Positions 8,178 through 15,196 are shown, counted from the first letter of the stretch. The stretch is DNA of 18,163 nucleotides from Rhizobiales bacterium UBA3584 (GCA_002375765.1 DFMV01000054.1:29177-47339), one strand, 5' to 3'. Numbers and translations are program-made. Notes: generated by a model from the sequence alone, not told the origin.

Positions 8178-8276
8178 AGCGTGTCCAGATAAAGTGGGCA
8201 CCACTTTATCGGTTCGGACGCACGAAAAAACAAAAACCGGAGGATTTCCACGATTCGAAGGAGCGCGGAAATCCTC
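8177..8276 (+). repeat. Dispersed bipartite palindromic repeat, copy 2
   Basis: The first part (8177-8235) aligns without gaps to 3307-3365. Its inner stem GATAAAGTGG (8188-8197) / CCACTTTATC (8201-8210) is perfect around GCA, and outer arms GTGTCC / GGACGC pair partly. An A-rich linker ACGAAAAAACAAAAACC follows. A second hairpin has perfect 10-base arms, GAGGATTTCC (8240-8249) and GGAAATCCTC (8267-8276), around 17 bases. The linker is shared with copy 1 but the second hairpin differs in sequence. It may help end or stabilise the cpdB transcript. Confidence 0.8.
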
Positions 8277-8333
8277 TAGAAAAAATCGATCCGGAACAAT
8301 GGCTTGAACGGGGTTGCGGAATCGAAACGAAAA

Positions 8334-8366
8334 CGGGCCCCGGGTTGATTGACAACCAGGGGCCCG
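8334..8366. terminator. Strong hairpin terminator between convergent cpdB and alpha/beta hydrolase genes
   Basis: CGGGCCCCGGGTTG (8334-8347) pairs with 8353-8366 with a single mismatch around the loop ATTGA. On the plus strand CACTTTTGG follows. On the minus strand, 14 bases after the hydrolase stop, TTTTCGTTTCG follows. It can act in both directions and fits best as the end of the minus-strand hydrolase transcript. Confidence 0.75.
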
Positions 8367-8380
8367 CACTTTTGGCACTG

Positions 8381-9265
8381 TTATTTCGCCAGAAATGCTT
8401 TGGCGAAATCCGTAGCGACTTCGGCTCCCTTGAGCATCAGATCGTAATGGGTCGTGTCAGGAATGATGGCCAACTGGTTTGGCGTCGGGCGCAGGGATCC
8501 GTCGATTCCCGCGTCGCGCGTACCGCCGCCCAGCAGCCTGTACATCTCCACCATGTGCTCGGGATACATCATGTCGGCGTCGGCAAAGATCAGTAGGGTC
8601 GGCGATGTGATCTGGGCAAAATCCTCAGTCCAGTCATATCCGCTCTGGTTCATCTCGCCGGTCTTGCGAAACATCGCTTCCCAGTCGACGTCGGGGTAGA
8701 GCGTCGCCAGAGGCGACTGCGAAAGCTGTTGCGCGAACTGCGGTGCCATCGCAGGCATCGCTTCAAACTGATCCTGGATTTCCGGGAATTTACCTTCATT
8801 GTTTATGCTCATGGAAATCACGACCAGCTTGCCCACCCGGTCGGGGTGACGAATGGCCGTTTGCAGCGCGACACCGCCACCCATCGACCACCCCATAATA
8901 TCGACAGTTTCAATCTCCAATTCATCCAGCAGCGCCGCAAGATCGTCGGCCATCTGCTCATAGCTCCACGGTGCGTCGCTATCGGTGCTGAACCCGTGAC
9001 CGCGAAGATGAATGGCGTAAACCTTGTGCGTTTCGGCCATGCGCGCCAGCGGAGCGCCGAACATGTCGGATGGGTTGACTCCGCCATGGAGCATGACCAG
9101 CGGCTCCCCTTCTCCGTGGACTTCGTAATAGAGCTCGACACCATTGACCGCGACTCGGTCAGAATAGATGGATGTGCTCACAGCTGATGCTCCTTCGGTC
9201 TGGGCGATAGATGGTGTGGATAGCGCCGCAGCAGCGAAAAGGGCGGCAAGAAAAGACTTGAACAT
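8381..9265 (-). CDS. Secreted alpha/beta-fold hydrolase
   Basis: This 294-residue protein carries a Sec signal peptide, with likely cleavage after SIA near residue 21, so it should be periplasmic or secreted. The alpha/beta hydrolase fold is clear: HGG oxyanion-region motif (residues 60-62), the nucleophile S127 in GWSMGG, a probable acid D231 in FADADMMYP, and H273 in TTHYDLM. Esterase, lactonase or haloperoxidase-like activity is possible, and the substrate is unknown. The frame begins at 9292, but the ATG at 9265 is preferred because GGAG precedes it by nine bases, it starts the signal peptide, and the upstream codon would overlap the predicted -10 element. The gene has its own AT-rich promoter region and ends at a strong hairpin. 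By eye it uses more A/T-ending codons than carA or carB. Confidence 0.9.
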   Translation of the reverse strand: MFKSFLAALFAAAALSTPSIAQTEGASAVSTSIYSDRVAVNGVELYYEVHGEGEPLVMLHGGVNPSDMFGAPLARMAETHKVYAIHLRGHGFSTDSDAPWSYEQMADDLAALLDELEIETVDIMGWSMGGGVALQTAIRHPDRVGKLVVISMSINNEGKFPEIQDQFEAMPAMAPQFAQQLSQSPLATLYPDVDWEAMFRKTGEMNQSGYDWTEDFAQITSPTLLIFADADMMYPEHMVEMYRLLGGGTRDAGIDGSLRPTPNQLAIIPDTTHYDLMLKGAEVATDFAKAFLAK

Positions 9266-9295
9266 GATCGTTATCTCCGTGAACTTAACCATGAA

Positions 9296-9322
9296 GATAT
9301 ATAATCAATTAGTTATGGTCAA
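9296..9322 (-). promoter_or_regulatory. Promoter with overlapping operator-like palindrome for the alpha/beta hydrolase
   Basis: On the minus strand TTGACC (9322-9317) and TATATC (9301-9296) are 15 bases apart, or CTTGAC with a 16-base spacer. Between them lies ATAATCAATTAGTTAT (9301-9316, plus strand), a dyad matching its own complement at 12 of 16 positions. An AT-rich palindrome filling the promoter spacer is typical of a repressor site, but no regulator gene is present in the window. Confidence 0.45.
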
Positions 9323-9422
9323 GCCACTTGTCATCATGGCCCGCTCCCCAGACGGGACCAGGTGAAATCCGCTTATATCGCAGCAGGTTACCGCCTGGAC
9401 CGGAATCAGATTCAGCGACCTG

Positions 9423-9447
9423 CCTCATCCTGAATCTTAGGATGAGG
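9423..9447 (-). terminator. Possible hairpin terminator of the ypfJ operon
   Basis: CCTCATCCT (9423-9431) and AGGATGAGG (9439-9447) form a perfect 9-bp stem with a 7-base loop, six bases after the metallopeptidase stop on the minus strand. No T-run follows, so function as an intrinsic terminator is uncertain. Confidence 0.45.
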
Positions 9448-9452
9448 TTGAT

Positions 9453-10364
9453 CTAAAACTCATTGGAAAACGTGTCGCACTGCCCCACATTGCCCGACGA
9501 ATATCCGCTCTCGAACCAGTCCTGGCGCTGCTCGGACGTGCCGTGCGTGAAGGTTTTGGGAATGACCATGCCCTGTGTCCTGCGCTGGATGGCGTCGTCC
9601 CCGATCTGCTCGGCGGCATTAATGGCCTCCTCAATGTCGCCTTTTTCAAGCAGGTTTTCTTCCCCGACATAGCTTGCCCAGATGCCGGCATAGCAATCGG
9701 CCTGAAGCTCGATCCGCACTGAATAGGCGTTGGCCTCCTCTTCGCTCATCGATTGTATGGCGCGCGAATATTCGGGCAGCACGCCGACCAGGTTCTGGAC
9801 GTGATGCCCGATCTCATGGGCAATCACATAGGCCTGGGCGAAGTCGCCGGGCGCACCGAACTGGCTGCGCAGCGTTTCATAGAAAGAGAGGTCGATATAA
9901 ACATTCCGGTCACCCGGACAGTAGAAAGGTCCTGTGCGTGCATCGGCCAGCCCGCAGGCCGACCGGTCAGTGTCGGTGAATAACACCACGGTGGCCGGTT
10001 CATAGGTCATGCCGTTCTCGAAAAACACCTCGGTCCACAGATCCTCGGTGTCCTGAACAACCACCGCAACGAAATCGGCAAGTTCGTCCTCCCCGGCTTC
10101 GGGCAGCGGCCGCGAGACCGAGCCCGGACCACTGGTTCCCGTGCCCAGACTGCCATCGAGCAGCGACATGGGATTGATCCCCAGCGCCACCCCGATAATC
10201 AGGACAACAATGACCACCCCGATCCCCAGTCCACCGCCGGATCGCCCGCCGGTGGGAATGCGAAACCCTGATCTTCCCGTACCCGAGGACCGACGGAACA
10301 TTCCGCCACTCGAAGCGCGTCTGTCCTCGATATTGGACGATCTTTTTCGCCCCCGCCACTTCAT
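9453..10364 (-). CDS. ypfJ: YpfJ-type neutral zinc metallopeptidase, membrane-anchored
   Basis: This 303-residue protein fits the putative neutral zinc metallopeptidase family (PF04228, YpfJ/KPN_02809-like). A basic, glycine-rich N-terminus is followed by one membrane segment at about residues 46-63. The large domain after it should be periplasmic. The zinc site HEIGHH is at residues 183-188 (H183, E184, H187) and the likely third ligand lies in ELQADCYAG at 219-227. Other family blocks are SACGLADARTGPFYCPGDRNVYID and the C-terminal THGTSEQRQDWF. The natural substrate is unknown. It starts three bases after the cupin stop with GAGAGA as ribosome binding site, so translation is probably coupled to the upstream gene. 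Confidence 0.92.
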   Translation of the reverse strand: MKWRGRKRSSNIEDRRASSGGMFRRSSGTGRSGFRIPTGGRSGGGLGIGVVIVVLIIGVALGINPMSLLDGSLGTGTSGPGSVSRPLPEAGEDELADFVAVVVQDTEDLWTEVFFENGMTYEPATVVLFTDTDRSACGLADARTGPFYCPGDRNVYIDLSFYETLRSQFGAPGDFAQAYVIAHEIGHHVQNLVGVLPEYSRAIQSMSEEEANAYSVRIELQADCYAGIWASYVGEENLLEKGDIEEAINAAEQIGDDAIQRRTQGMVIPKTFTHGTSEQRQDWFESGYSSGNVGQCDTFSNEF

Positions 10365-10367
10365 GAT

Positions 10368-10880
10368 TTATCTCTCGCTCCAGGCCCCAGGCAGCGTTCC
10401 CCCTTTGCCCTGTACCGGATCGGACTGAGGCAGCGGAACACGCCCGATATTGGCAAGCGCAGCCTCGCGCTCACCGTCTTTGCCCGTAAGGATATCCCAA
10501 TCCTGGCCCGGCGGGTAAGCGCCAACGACTTCGAAATCGCCACTGGCGTTTTCGAGCTTGTGGGCGACGCCTGCCGGGATCACGATTGCATCGCCCTTAT
10601 GGACCGCCACAGTGCGCCCCTGTGGACCGCCCAAGGTGATTTGCGCGTTGCCGCTGGCGACGCCAAGCGCCTCGTGAGCGGTTGAATGATAATGATGGTA
10701 CTGAAAAATCGAGCCGGCCCACCGGGCCGGCCAGCCATGTGTTGAAAACAGGGTCTCGAAGGCTTCGACCGATGCACCTCCCGAAACCGCGGTGCGATAG
10801 ACCAGAACGGCCAGCGCGCTATTGGGAAAACGGCCGTCGTCATCGAGCACCAGTCGTTCGACAGCTTCCATTTGCGCCAC
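10368..10880 (-). CDS. Cupin-domain protein (YjlB-like)
   Basis: This 170-residue soluble protein has a single cupin barrel. The first metal motif reads YHHYHSTAHEALG (H63, H65, E70 as probable ligands), and the second is PAGVAHK with H107. The segment FEVVGAYPPGQDWD resembles the B. subtilis YjlB group. No catalytic activity can be assigned. The GTG start at 10880 overlaps the stop of the upstream small membrane protein by one base (TAGTG). An in-frame ATG at 10871 is an equally possible start, since neither has a clear ribosome binding site and re-initiation after the upstream stop is likely. The metallopeptidase gene begins three bases after the stop. Confidence 0.88.
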   Translation of the reverse strand: MAQMEAVERLVLDDDGRFPNSALAVLVYRTAVSGGASVEAFETLFSTHGWPARWAGSIFQYHHYHSTAHEALGVASGNAQITLGGPQGRTVAVHKGDAIVIPAGVAHKLENASGDFEVVGAYPPGQDWDILTGKDGEREAALANIGRVPLPQSDPVQGKGGTLPGAWSER

Positions 10881-11068
10881 TATTGCGTCACGTCCACCGC
10901 CGGGACATCGACGGAAACCGTCCCGCCCTCGCCACCGGAATTGATGTTGACGAAGTAGATGACACCAATAATCGCCACCAGCGCGATGATCACGGCAAAA
11001 ATCAACCCTCCGGCCCCTCCACTGCCGCCATCGGTGACCACTACCGTTTCCCGATCCCGTTCATCCAT
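10880..11068 (-). CDS. Small single-pass membrane protein, unknown function
   Basis: The 62-residue product is not recognised. It begins with a charged segment (MDERDRETVVV), then a glycine-rich stretch, one strongly hydrophobic helix at about residues 21-40 (LIFAVIIALVAIIGVIYFV), and a short acidic, valine-rich tail. It is probably an inner-membrane protein. The ATG at 11068 is chosen over an in-frame upstream GTG because AAAGGA lies at good spacing before it and the upstream residues look non-coding. Its TAG stop overlaps the cupin start, so it is the first gene of a three-gene operon with the cupin and the YpfJ-type peptidase. It diverges from the aidB-like gene across 119 bases. Confidence 0.7.
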   Translation of the reverse strand: MDERDRETVVVTDGGSGGAGGLIFAVIIALVAIIGVIYFVNINSGGEGGTVSVDVPAVDVTQ

Positions 11069-11187
11069 TTTTCCAGTCCTTTCTCCAGCTACCCCGCCTT
11101 TCGAAAACGGGCATTGCGAACGAAAGGTTCCTCTGCCCGATTGACGCCAAGCCCCGCCAGAGGTCCAATTGCCGGTGGAGAGGATAT

Positions 11188-12795
11188 ATGAGCCCTGTCG
11201 ATCCCTTCGCGGTAACCAACCAGCCGCCCCCACGCGGCGCCCTGCCCTTGTGGGACGACGATCCGCTACTGCGCTCGCTCGTCCCGACCGATCACCCGGC
11301 CCCGCGCCACCTGGCTGAGCAACTGGGCCGGTCCGACACGGTCACCGACGGGCAGCGTCTGGCCACCGGATCCGGCCCGGTGCTAGAGCGCTTCGACACC
11401 GGCGGGCGGCGCATCGACACCATAATCTATCCCGAAGCCTATCATCGTCTGATGACACTGGGCCTTGAGGCCGGCTACGCCGCTCTGCCCTGGACGGAGG
11501 CCCGGCCGGGAAGTCACGCGGCCCACGCCGCCATGGTCTATCTGGCCAGCCAGATCGAGCCGGGCACCTGCTGCCCCATGACCATGACCTATGCCGCCCT
11601 TCCGGTCCTGCGCCGGCATGACGGGTTGGCGGCCGAGCTCACGCGCCTCGCGAGCATCCCGGCATATGATCCTGCCGATGTTCCCTTCGGACAGAAATCC
11701 GCAGCCACTGTGGGAATGGCGATGACGGAAAAGCAGGGCGGCTCGGACGTTCGCGCCAACCGGACCATCGCCGAACCGGCCAACGGCGTTTACCGGTTGA
11801 CCGGACACAAATGGTTCTGTTCGGCGCCCATGTCCGATGCCTTCCTCACCCTCGCGCAAGGGCCGGAGGGCCTTTCCTGCTTTCTCGTGCCGCGCCGCCT
11901 GCCCGATGGTACGCTCAACGCCATCCACCTGATGCGGTTGAAGGCCAAGCTCGGCAACCGCGCCAACGCCTCCGCCGAGATCGAGTATCATGGCGCCTAT
12001 GCCGAACCGCTCGGCGCGCCCGGCGATGGGGTCCGCACAATTCTGGAAATGGTCCACCACACCCGCCTGGACACCGCCGTCGCTCCGGCGGGCCTGATGC
12101 GCCGCGCGTTGATCGGAGCCCTCTACTGGACCAGACACCGCAAGACCTTCGGAAAAACGCTGATCGATCAGCCGCTCATGGCTTCGGTTCTTGCCGATCT
12201 GACCCTCGAATGGCTCGGAGCGCTGACCCTGGCCATGCGCGTCGCCACCGCCTTTGATGATCAGGAAACCGAATTTGCCCGCCTCGCCGTCGCGCTCGCC
12301 AAATATTGGAACAACAAGCGCTGCCCGCTGGTCACCGCCGAAGCCATGGAAGCGCTTGGCGGCATGGGATATATCGAAGACACGCCCATGCCCTGGCTCT
12401 ATCGCGAAGCCCCGCTCAATGCGATCTGGGAAGGTTCGGGCAACATCATCGCCCTCGATGTCATGCGCACCATCGCCCGCTCGCCCGGCGCCATCAAGGC
12501 GCTGATGGCCGAATTGAACGGCGCTCGCGGGATGCACACCGCTTTCGATAGCGCGCTCGCCAGCCTGAAAACCACCCTCGCCCATCCATTCGATGAATCG
12601 CAGGCCCGCCGCGTCACCGAAACCATGGCACTGTTGCTCCAGGCCAGCCTGCTGCTGCGCGGCCCCACATCCATTGCTGGCGAAATCTTCGCCGCAACCC
12701 GCCTTGGAGACGATTGGGGCCACACGTTGGGAACGCTCCCTTCAGGCGCCGACGCCGCAGCGATCATCGCCTTGACGTCGGACCAGTCGGCCTAA
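11188..12795 (+). CDS. aidB: AidB-like acyl-CoA dehydrogenase family flavoprotein
   Basis: This 535-residue cytoplasmic flavoprotein matches the AidB branch of acyl-CoA dehydrogenases. AidB of E. coli is induced during the adaptive response to alkylation and binds DNA and FAD. Visible family blocks are the N-terminal TNQPPP...LPLWDDDP, GMAMTEKQGGSDVRAN (residues 176-191), GHKWFCSAPMSD (206-217), RKTFGK, and EALGGMGYIEDTP followed by AIWEGSGN in the C-terminal half. The length is close to the 541 residues of E. coli AidB. GAGAGGA precedes the ATG. Whether it defends against alkylation or oxidises an acyl thioester cannot be told. The stop overlaps the stop of the convergent barrel protein gene by four bases. 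Confidence 0.92.
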   Translation: MSPVDPFAVTNQPPPRGALPLWDDDPLLRSLVPTDHPAPRHLAEQLGRSDTVTDGQRLATGSGPVLERFDTGGRRIDTIIYPEAYHRLMTLGLEAGYAALPWTEARPGSHAAHAAMVYLASQIEPGTCCPMTMTYAALPVLRRHDGLAAELTRLASIPAYDPADVPFGQKSAATVGMAMTEKQGGSDVRANRTIAEPANGVYRLTGHKWFCSAPMSDAFLTLAQGPEGLSCFLVPRRLPDGTLNAIHLMRLKAKLGNRANASAEIEYHGAYAEPLGAPGDGVRTILEMVHHTRLDTAVAPAGLMRRALIGALYWTRHRKTFGKTLIDQPLMASVLADLTLEWLGALTLAMRVATAFDDQETEFARLAVALAKYWNNKRCPLVTAEAMEALGGMGYIEDTPMPWLYREAPLNAIWEGSGNIIALDVMRTIARSPGAIKALMAELNGARGMHTAFDSALASLKTTLAHPFDESQARRVTETMALLLQASLLLRGPTSIAGEIFAATRLGDDWGHTLGTLPSGADAAAIIALTSDQSA

Positions 12796-13325
12796 AAGTG
12801 CCAGAGAGCGGAAACACCGATCGAATTGGCCGAAGACGTGCTGGCCCAGAGATAGCGGTACTGCACATCGACCGACATCTGGTCTGTAACGGCAAACTCC
12901 ACCCCGGCGCCGGCCGTCGCGTACCAGTCCGAAGGAGCGGGATCGAGATAGGCAGCACCGCCCGAGAGGTAAACCAGAACCTCTGGCGCAACCAGATAAC
13001 CTGCCCGGCCTTCAAGACCCAGCACATAGCCCCAATCGTTGGTGGCGTTCGAATAGCCGTAATGGGCCGAGCCTTCGATACCGACCAGGAAGTTGTCGAA
13101 TGTCGCATTGCCGCCAACCGACAGCGAACCGCCGACGCTCCGCGCGCCGCCGCCCCATAGCGAACCGGAAACCCCGACGCCGGCATAAAAGCCGTCCCAA
13201 TCGAACCCGTCCGCAACCGGCGCTACCGGCACTTCGTAGGCGGGATAGATCACATCGGCCGCTTGAACGGTGCCGGCCAGCAGCATCGCGCCGGCCATCG
13301 TGAGTATGGAAACTGTCTTTTTCAT
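12792..13325 (-). CDS. Outer-membrane beta-barrel protein, Omp25/Omp31-like
   Basis: This 177-residue protein has a Sec signal peptide (MKKTVSILTMAG..., cleavage after VQA at residue 22). The mature part starts ADVIYPAYEVP and contains WDGFYAGVGV, the landmark of small rhizobial outer-membrane proteins such as Omp25, Omp31 and RopB. It then alternates polar and hydrophobic residues as an eight-strand barrel would, and ends with WHF; a C-terminal phenylalanine is the usual signal for outer-membrane insertion. It is somewhat shorter than Omp25. The ATG at 13325 is chosen over an upstream in-frame start because it begins the signal peptide and GGGGGT precedes it. It diverges from the GNAT gene. 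Confidence 0.85.
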   Translation of the reverse strand: MKKTVSILTMAGAMLLAGTVQAADVIYPAYEVPVAPVADGFDWDGFYAGVGVSGSLWGGGARSVGGSLSVGGNATFDNFLVGIEGSAHYGYSNATNDWGYVLGLEGRAGYLVAPEVLVYLSGGAAYLDPAPSDWYATAGAGVEFAVTDQMSVDVQYRYLWASTSSANSIGVSALWHF

Positions 13326-13374
13326 GAGAACCCCCAAAAACGCAGAACAACAACGCCCTGTACGGCCCGCAGTA

Positions 13375-13404
13375 ATCATCCATTAGGGTTAACATGGCGT
13401 TCAA
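13375..13404 (-). promoter_or_regulatory. Candidate promoter of the barrel protein gene with CtrA-like motif
   Basis: On the minus strand TTGAAC (13404-13399) and GATGAT (13380-13375) are 18 bases apart, placing a transcript start about 40 bases before the ATG. TTAA-N7-TTCAAC on the plus strand (13389-13405) overlaps the -35 element and resembles the CtrA consensus TTAA-N7-TTAAC with one mismatch in the second half. Both calls are by eye. Confidence 0.3.
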
Positions 13405-13472
13405 CGCATCGGCCGCCGCTGCCGCTCCGCGCCGAATCATGAAACATGTCGGGATAGTCTTGGAGATGCCTC

Positions 13473-13931
13473 ATGTCCGATCTCACCATCCGCAGCGCCA
13501 CACCCGATGACCTGCCCTTCATTGTCGGGCTGATCGAATCCGACGGGATGATTGGTTCAACCGAGGATACGGAAAACCCAAAAGGACCGGGCTACATGGC
13601 CGCCTTCGAGGCCATCGCTTCCGACCCCAACCAGATGCTGCTGATTGCCGAGCTGGAAGGGGCATCTGTCGGCACGTTCCAGTTGACCTTCACCCCCGGC
13701 ATCGCTCGCCAGGGTGGCTGGCGCTGCACCATCGAAGGCGTTCATGCCTCGCCCGAGCACCGCAACAAGCGGATCGGGGAAAAGATGATGGTTTGGGCCG
13801 TTGAAAAGGCAGGGGAGCGTCGCTGTGCCATGGTGCAACTGACGTCCAACAAGAAGAGAACCGACGCGCATCGCTTCTACGAGCGCCTCGGTTTTTCCAA
13901 AAGCCACGAGGGCTTCAAGCTCTATTTGTGA
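13473..13931 (+). CDS. GNAT family N-acetyltransferase
   Basis: This 152-residue protein has the GNAT fold. It opens with SDLTIRSATPDDLPFI, typical of the first strand and helix. The acetyl-CoA-binding motif A is at about residues 88-106 (IEGVHASPEHRNKRIGEKM); in its pyrophosphate loop the usual first glycine is replaced by R100. Motif B is DAHRFYERLGF at 131-141. The acceptor substrate (amine, antibiotic, protein or peptide) is not predictable. GGAG lies about seven bases upstream of the ATG. Its end overlaps the convergent DUF1801 gene by ten bases. Confidence 0.9.
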   Translation: MSDLTIRSATPDDLPFIVGLIESDGMIGSTEDTENPKGPGYMAAFEAIASDPNQMLLIAELEGASVGTFQLTFTPGIARQGGWRCTIEGVHASPEHRNKRIGEKMMVWAVEKAGERRCAMVQLTSNKKRTDAHRFYERLGFSKSHEGFKLYL

Positions 13932-14284
13932 TCCTGCATGTCGCACCAGGCGATGACCACGCGCGTCAGGTCATCGGCCTTGGAGGCGACGTCATCGAGA
14001 TCGGCGAACTTCATCGTGCGCCCATCCTTGGCGTCCCCCTCAAGGCTGGCAAAATCACCGGGGATGGAGGCGCCCTGATGAAACATCAAGCTCGCGTGCT
14101 TTCTGGACTTGGGGAAAAAGCTCGCGATATTGCCCTTGTAAACGAAGGTCGGCGCCTGCCATTTTATGGTTTCTTCCACTCGCGGGTCAGCCGACAGCAC
14201 CACGGTCCGCACAGCTTCGACAACCGGCTTCATCGGGTTGTCGTAACTGGCCATCCATGCGTCGACGGTTTCGCTCCGGTTCAT
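13922..14284 (-). CDS. DUF1801 domain protein
   Basis: This 120-residue soluble protein fits DUF1801 (YdhG-like). Landmarks are an N-terminal helix followed by ETIKWQAPTFVYKGNIASFFP, KHASLMFHQGASIPG and MKFADLDDV. The biochemical function of this family is not established. A GTG at 14287 directly precedes the ATG at 14284; the ATG is preferred since GGAGG sits six bases before it, too close to serve the GTG. It lies 72 bases downstream of the aldo/keto reductase on the same strand and could share its transcript. Its 3' end overlaps the convergent acetyltransferase gene. Confidence 0.85.
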   Translation of the reverse strand: MNRSETVDAWMASYDNPMKPVVEAVRTVVLSADPRVEETIKWQAPTFVYKGNIASFFPKSRKHASLMFHQGASIPGDFASLEGDAKDGRTMKFADLDDVASKADDLTRVVIAWCDMQDHK

Positions 14285-14356
14285 CACGCACCTCCCTTGC
14301 GCAAACGGCCGGCAACCTTACCACAAAATCGCACCCGCGGCAGGACTTCGTCCAGC

Positions 14357-15196
14357 CTACACCTGAAGGAATTCGGCCTCATCGGGATTGACCCCCGTCC
14401 GCCCGTTCGCACTGTCGAGAGCGTCGATCTTTTCCATGTCGTCCGCGTCGAGCGCGAAGTCGAAAACCTCGAAATTCTGCCGGATGCGGTCCGGATTTGA
14501 TGATTTGGGAATAACGATCAGCCCGTTCTGGATGTGCCAGCGGATCGTCACCTGCGCCGGCGTCTTGCCGTGTTTTTCCCCGATCGCCTTGAGGACACCA
14601 TTGTCGACAACATTGCCCGTACCCAGGGGGCTCCAGCTTTCGATCTTGATAGCCTTGCCCTCTAGGAACCCCCGGAGTTCCTTTTGCTGGAACATTGGCG
14701 AAAGCTCGATCTGGTCGATCACTGGCGTCACGCCTGTCTCGGCGATCAGCTTTTCAATGTGAGCCTCATGGAAATTTGAAACCCCGATCGATTTGATCCG
14801 CCCCTCCTCCTTGAGCTTGATGAATGCCTTGAAGGTGTCGATGAAATTGCCCGTCTTGGGCATAGGCCAGTGAATGAGATAGAGATCGAGGACATCTACC
14901 CCCAGATTGGCCATAGTCTCGTCGAACGTCTTGAGTGTCGAATCGTACCCGTGCCGCCCGCTCGGCAGCTTGCTTGTGACAAACAATTCATTCGCGCCAA
15001 GGCCCGATGCCTTGAGCGCCGCGCCCAGCGCCGCCTCGTTGCGATAGGCATAGGCGGTGTCAAAATGCCGATAGCCCGCCTCGATGGCCGCTTCCACCAC
15101 GCGCTGCATGTTGGCGCTGTCGAGCTTCCAGGTCCCAAGCCCGACCTGCGGAATCATGTTGCCGTCGGACAGTTCGATAAAGCTCTGCTGCGTCAT
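14357..15196 (-). CDS. Aldo/keto reductase (2,5-diketo-D-gluconate reductase-like)
   Basis: This 279-residue NADPH-dependent oxidoreductase has the AKR TIM-barrel sequence. The catalytic tetrad is visible as D46 and Y51 in FDTAYAYRNE, K76 in FVTSKLP and H109 in YLIHWP. SIGVSNF, and IPKSSNPDRIRQN near the cofactor phosphate-binding region, are also present. The length is typical of bacterial members near DkgA/YvgN. The physiological carbonyl substrate is not predictable; general aldehyde detoxification or sugar-acid reduction is plausible. AAGGAG precedes the ATG at good spacing. It lies between the DUF1801 gene and divergent carB, 274 bases from the latter. Confidence 0.93.
   Translation of the reverse strand: MTQQSFIELSDGNMIPQVGLGTWKLDSANMQRVVEAAIEAGYRHFDTAYAYRNEAALGAALKASGLGANELFVTSKLPSGRHGYDSTLKTFDETMANLGVDVLDLYLIHWPMPKTGNFIDTFKAFIKLKEEGRIKSIGVSNFHEAHIEKLIAETGVTPVIDQIELSPMFQQKELRGFLEGKAIKIESWSPLGTGNVVDNGVLKAIGEKHGKTPAQVTIRWHIQNGLIVIPKSSNPDRIRQNFEVFDFALDADDMEKIDALDSANGRTGVNPDEAEFLQV

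Noticed and set aside
3307..8276. CRISPR or mobile-element interpretation of the paired repeats
   Set aside because: There are only two copies nearly 5 kb apart, no regular spacers, no cas genes, no transposase and no target-site duplication that I can see.
11383..12723. 446-residue open frame on the minus strand opposite the aidB-like gene
   Set aside because: It is an antisense shadow; the plus-strand frame has unambiguous acyl-CoA dehydrogenase motifs.
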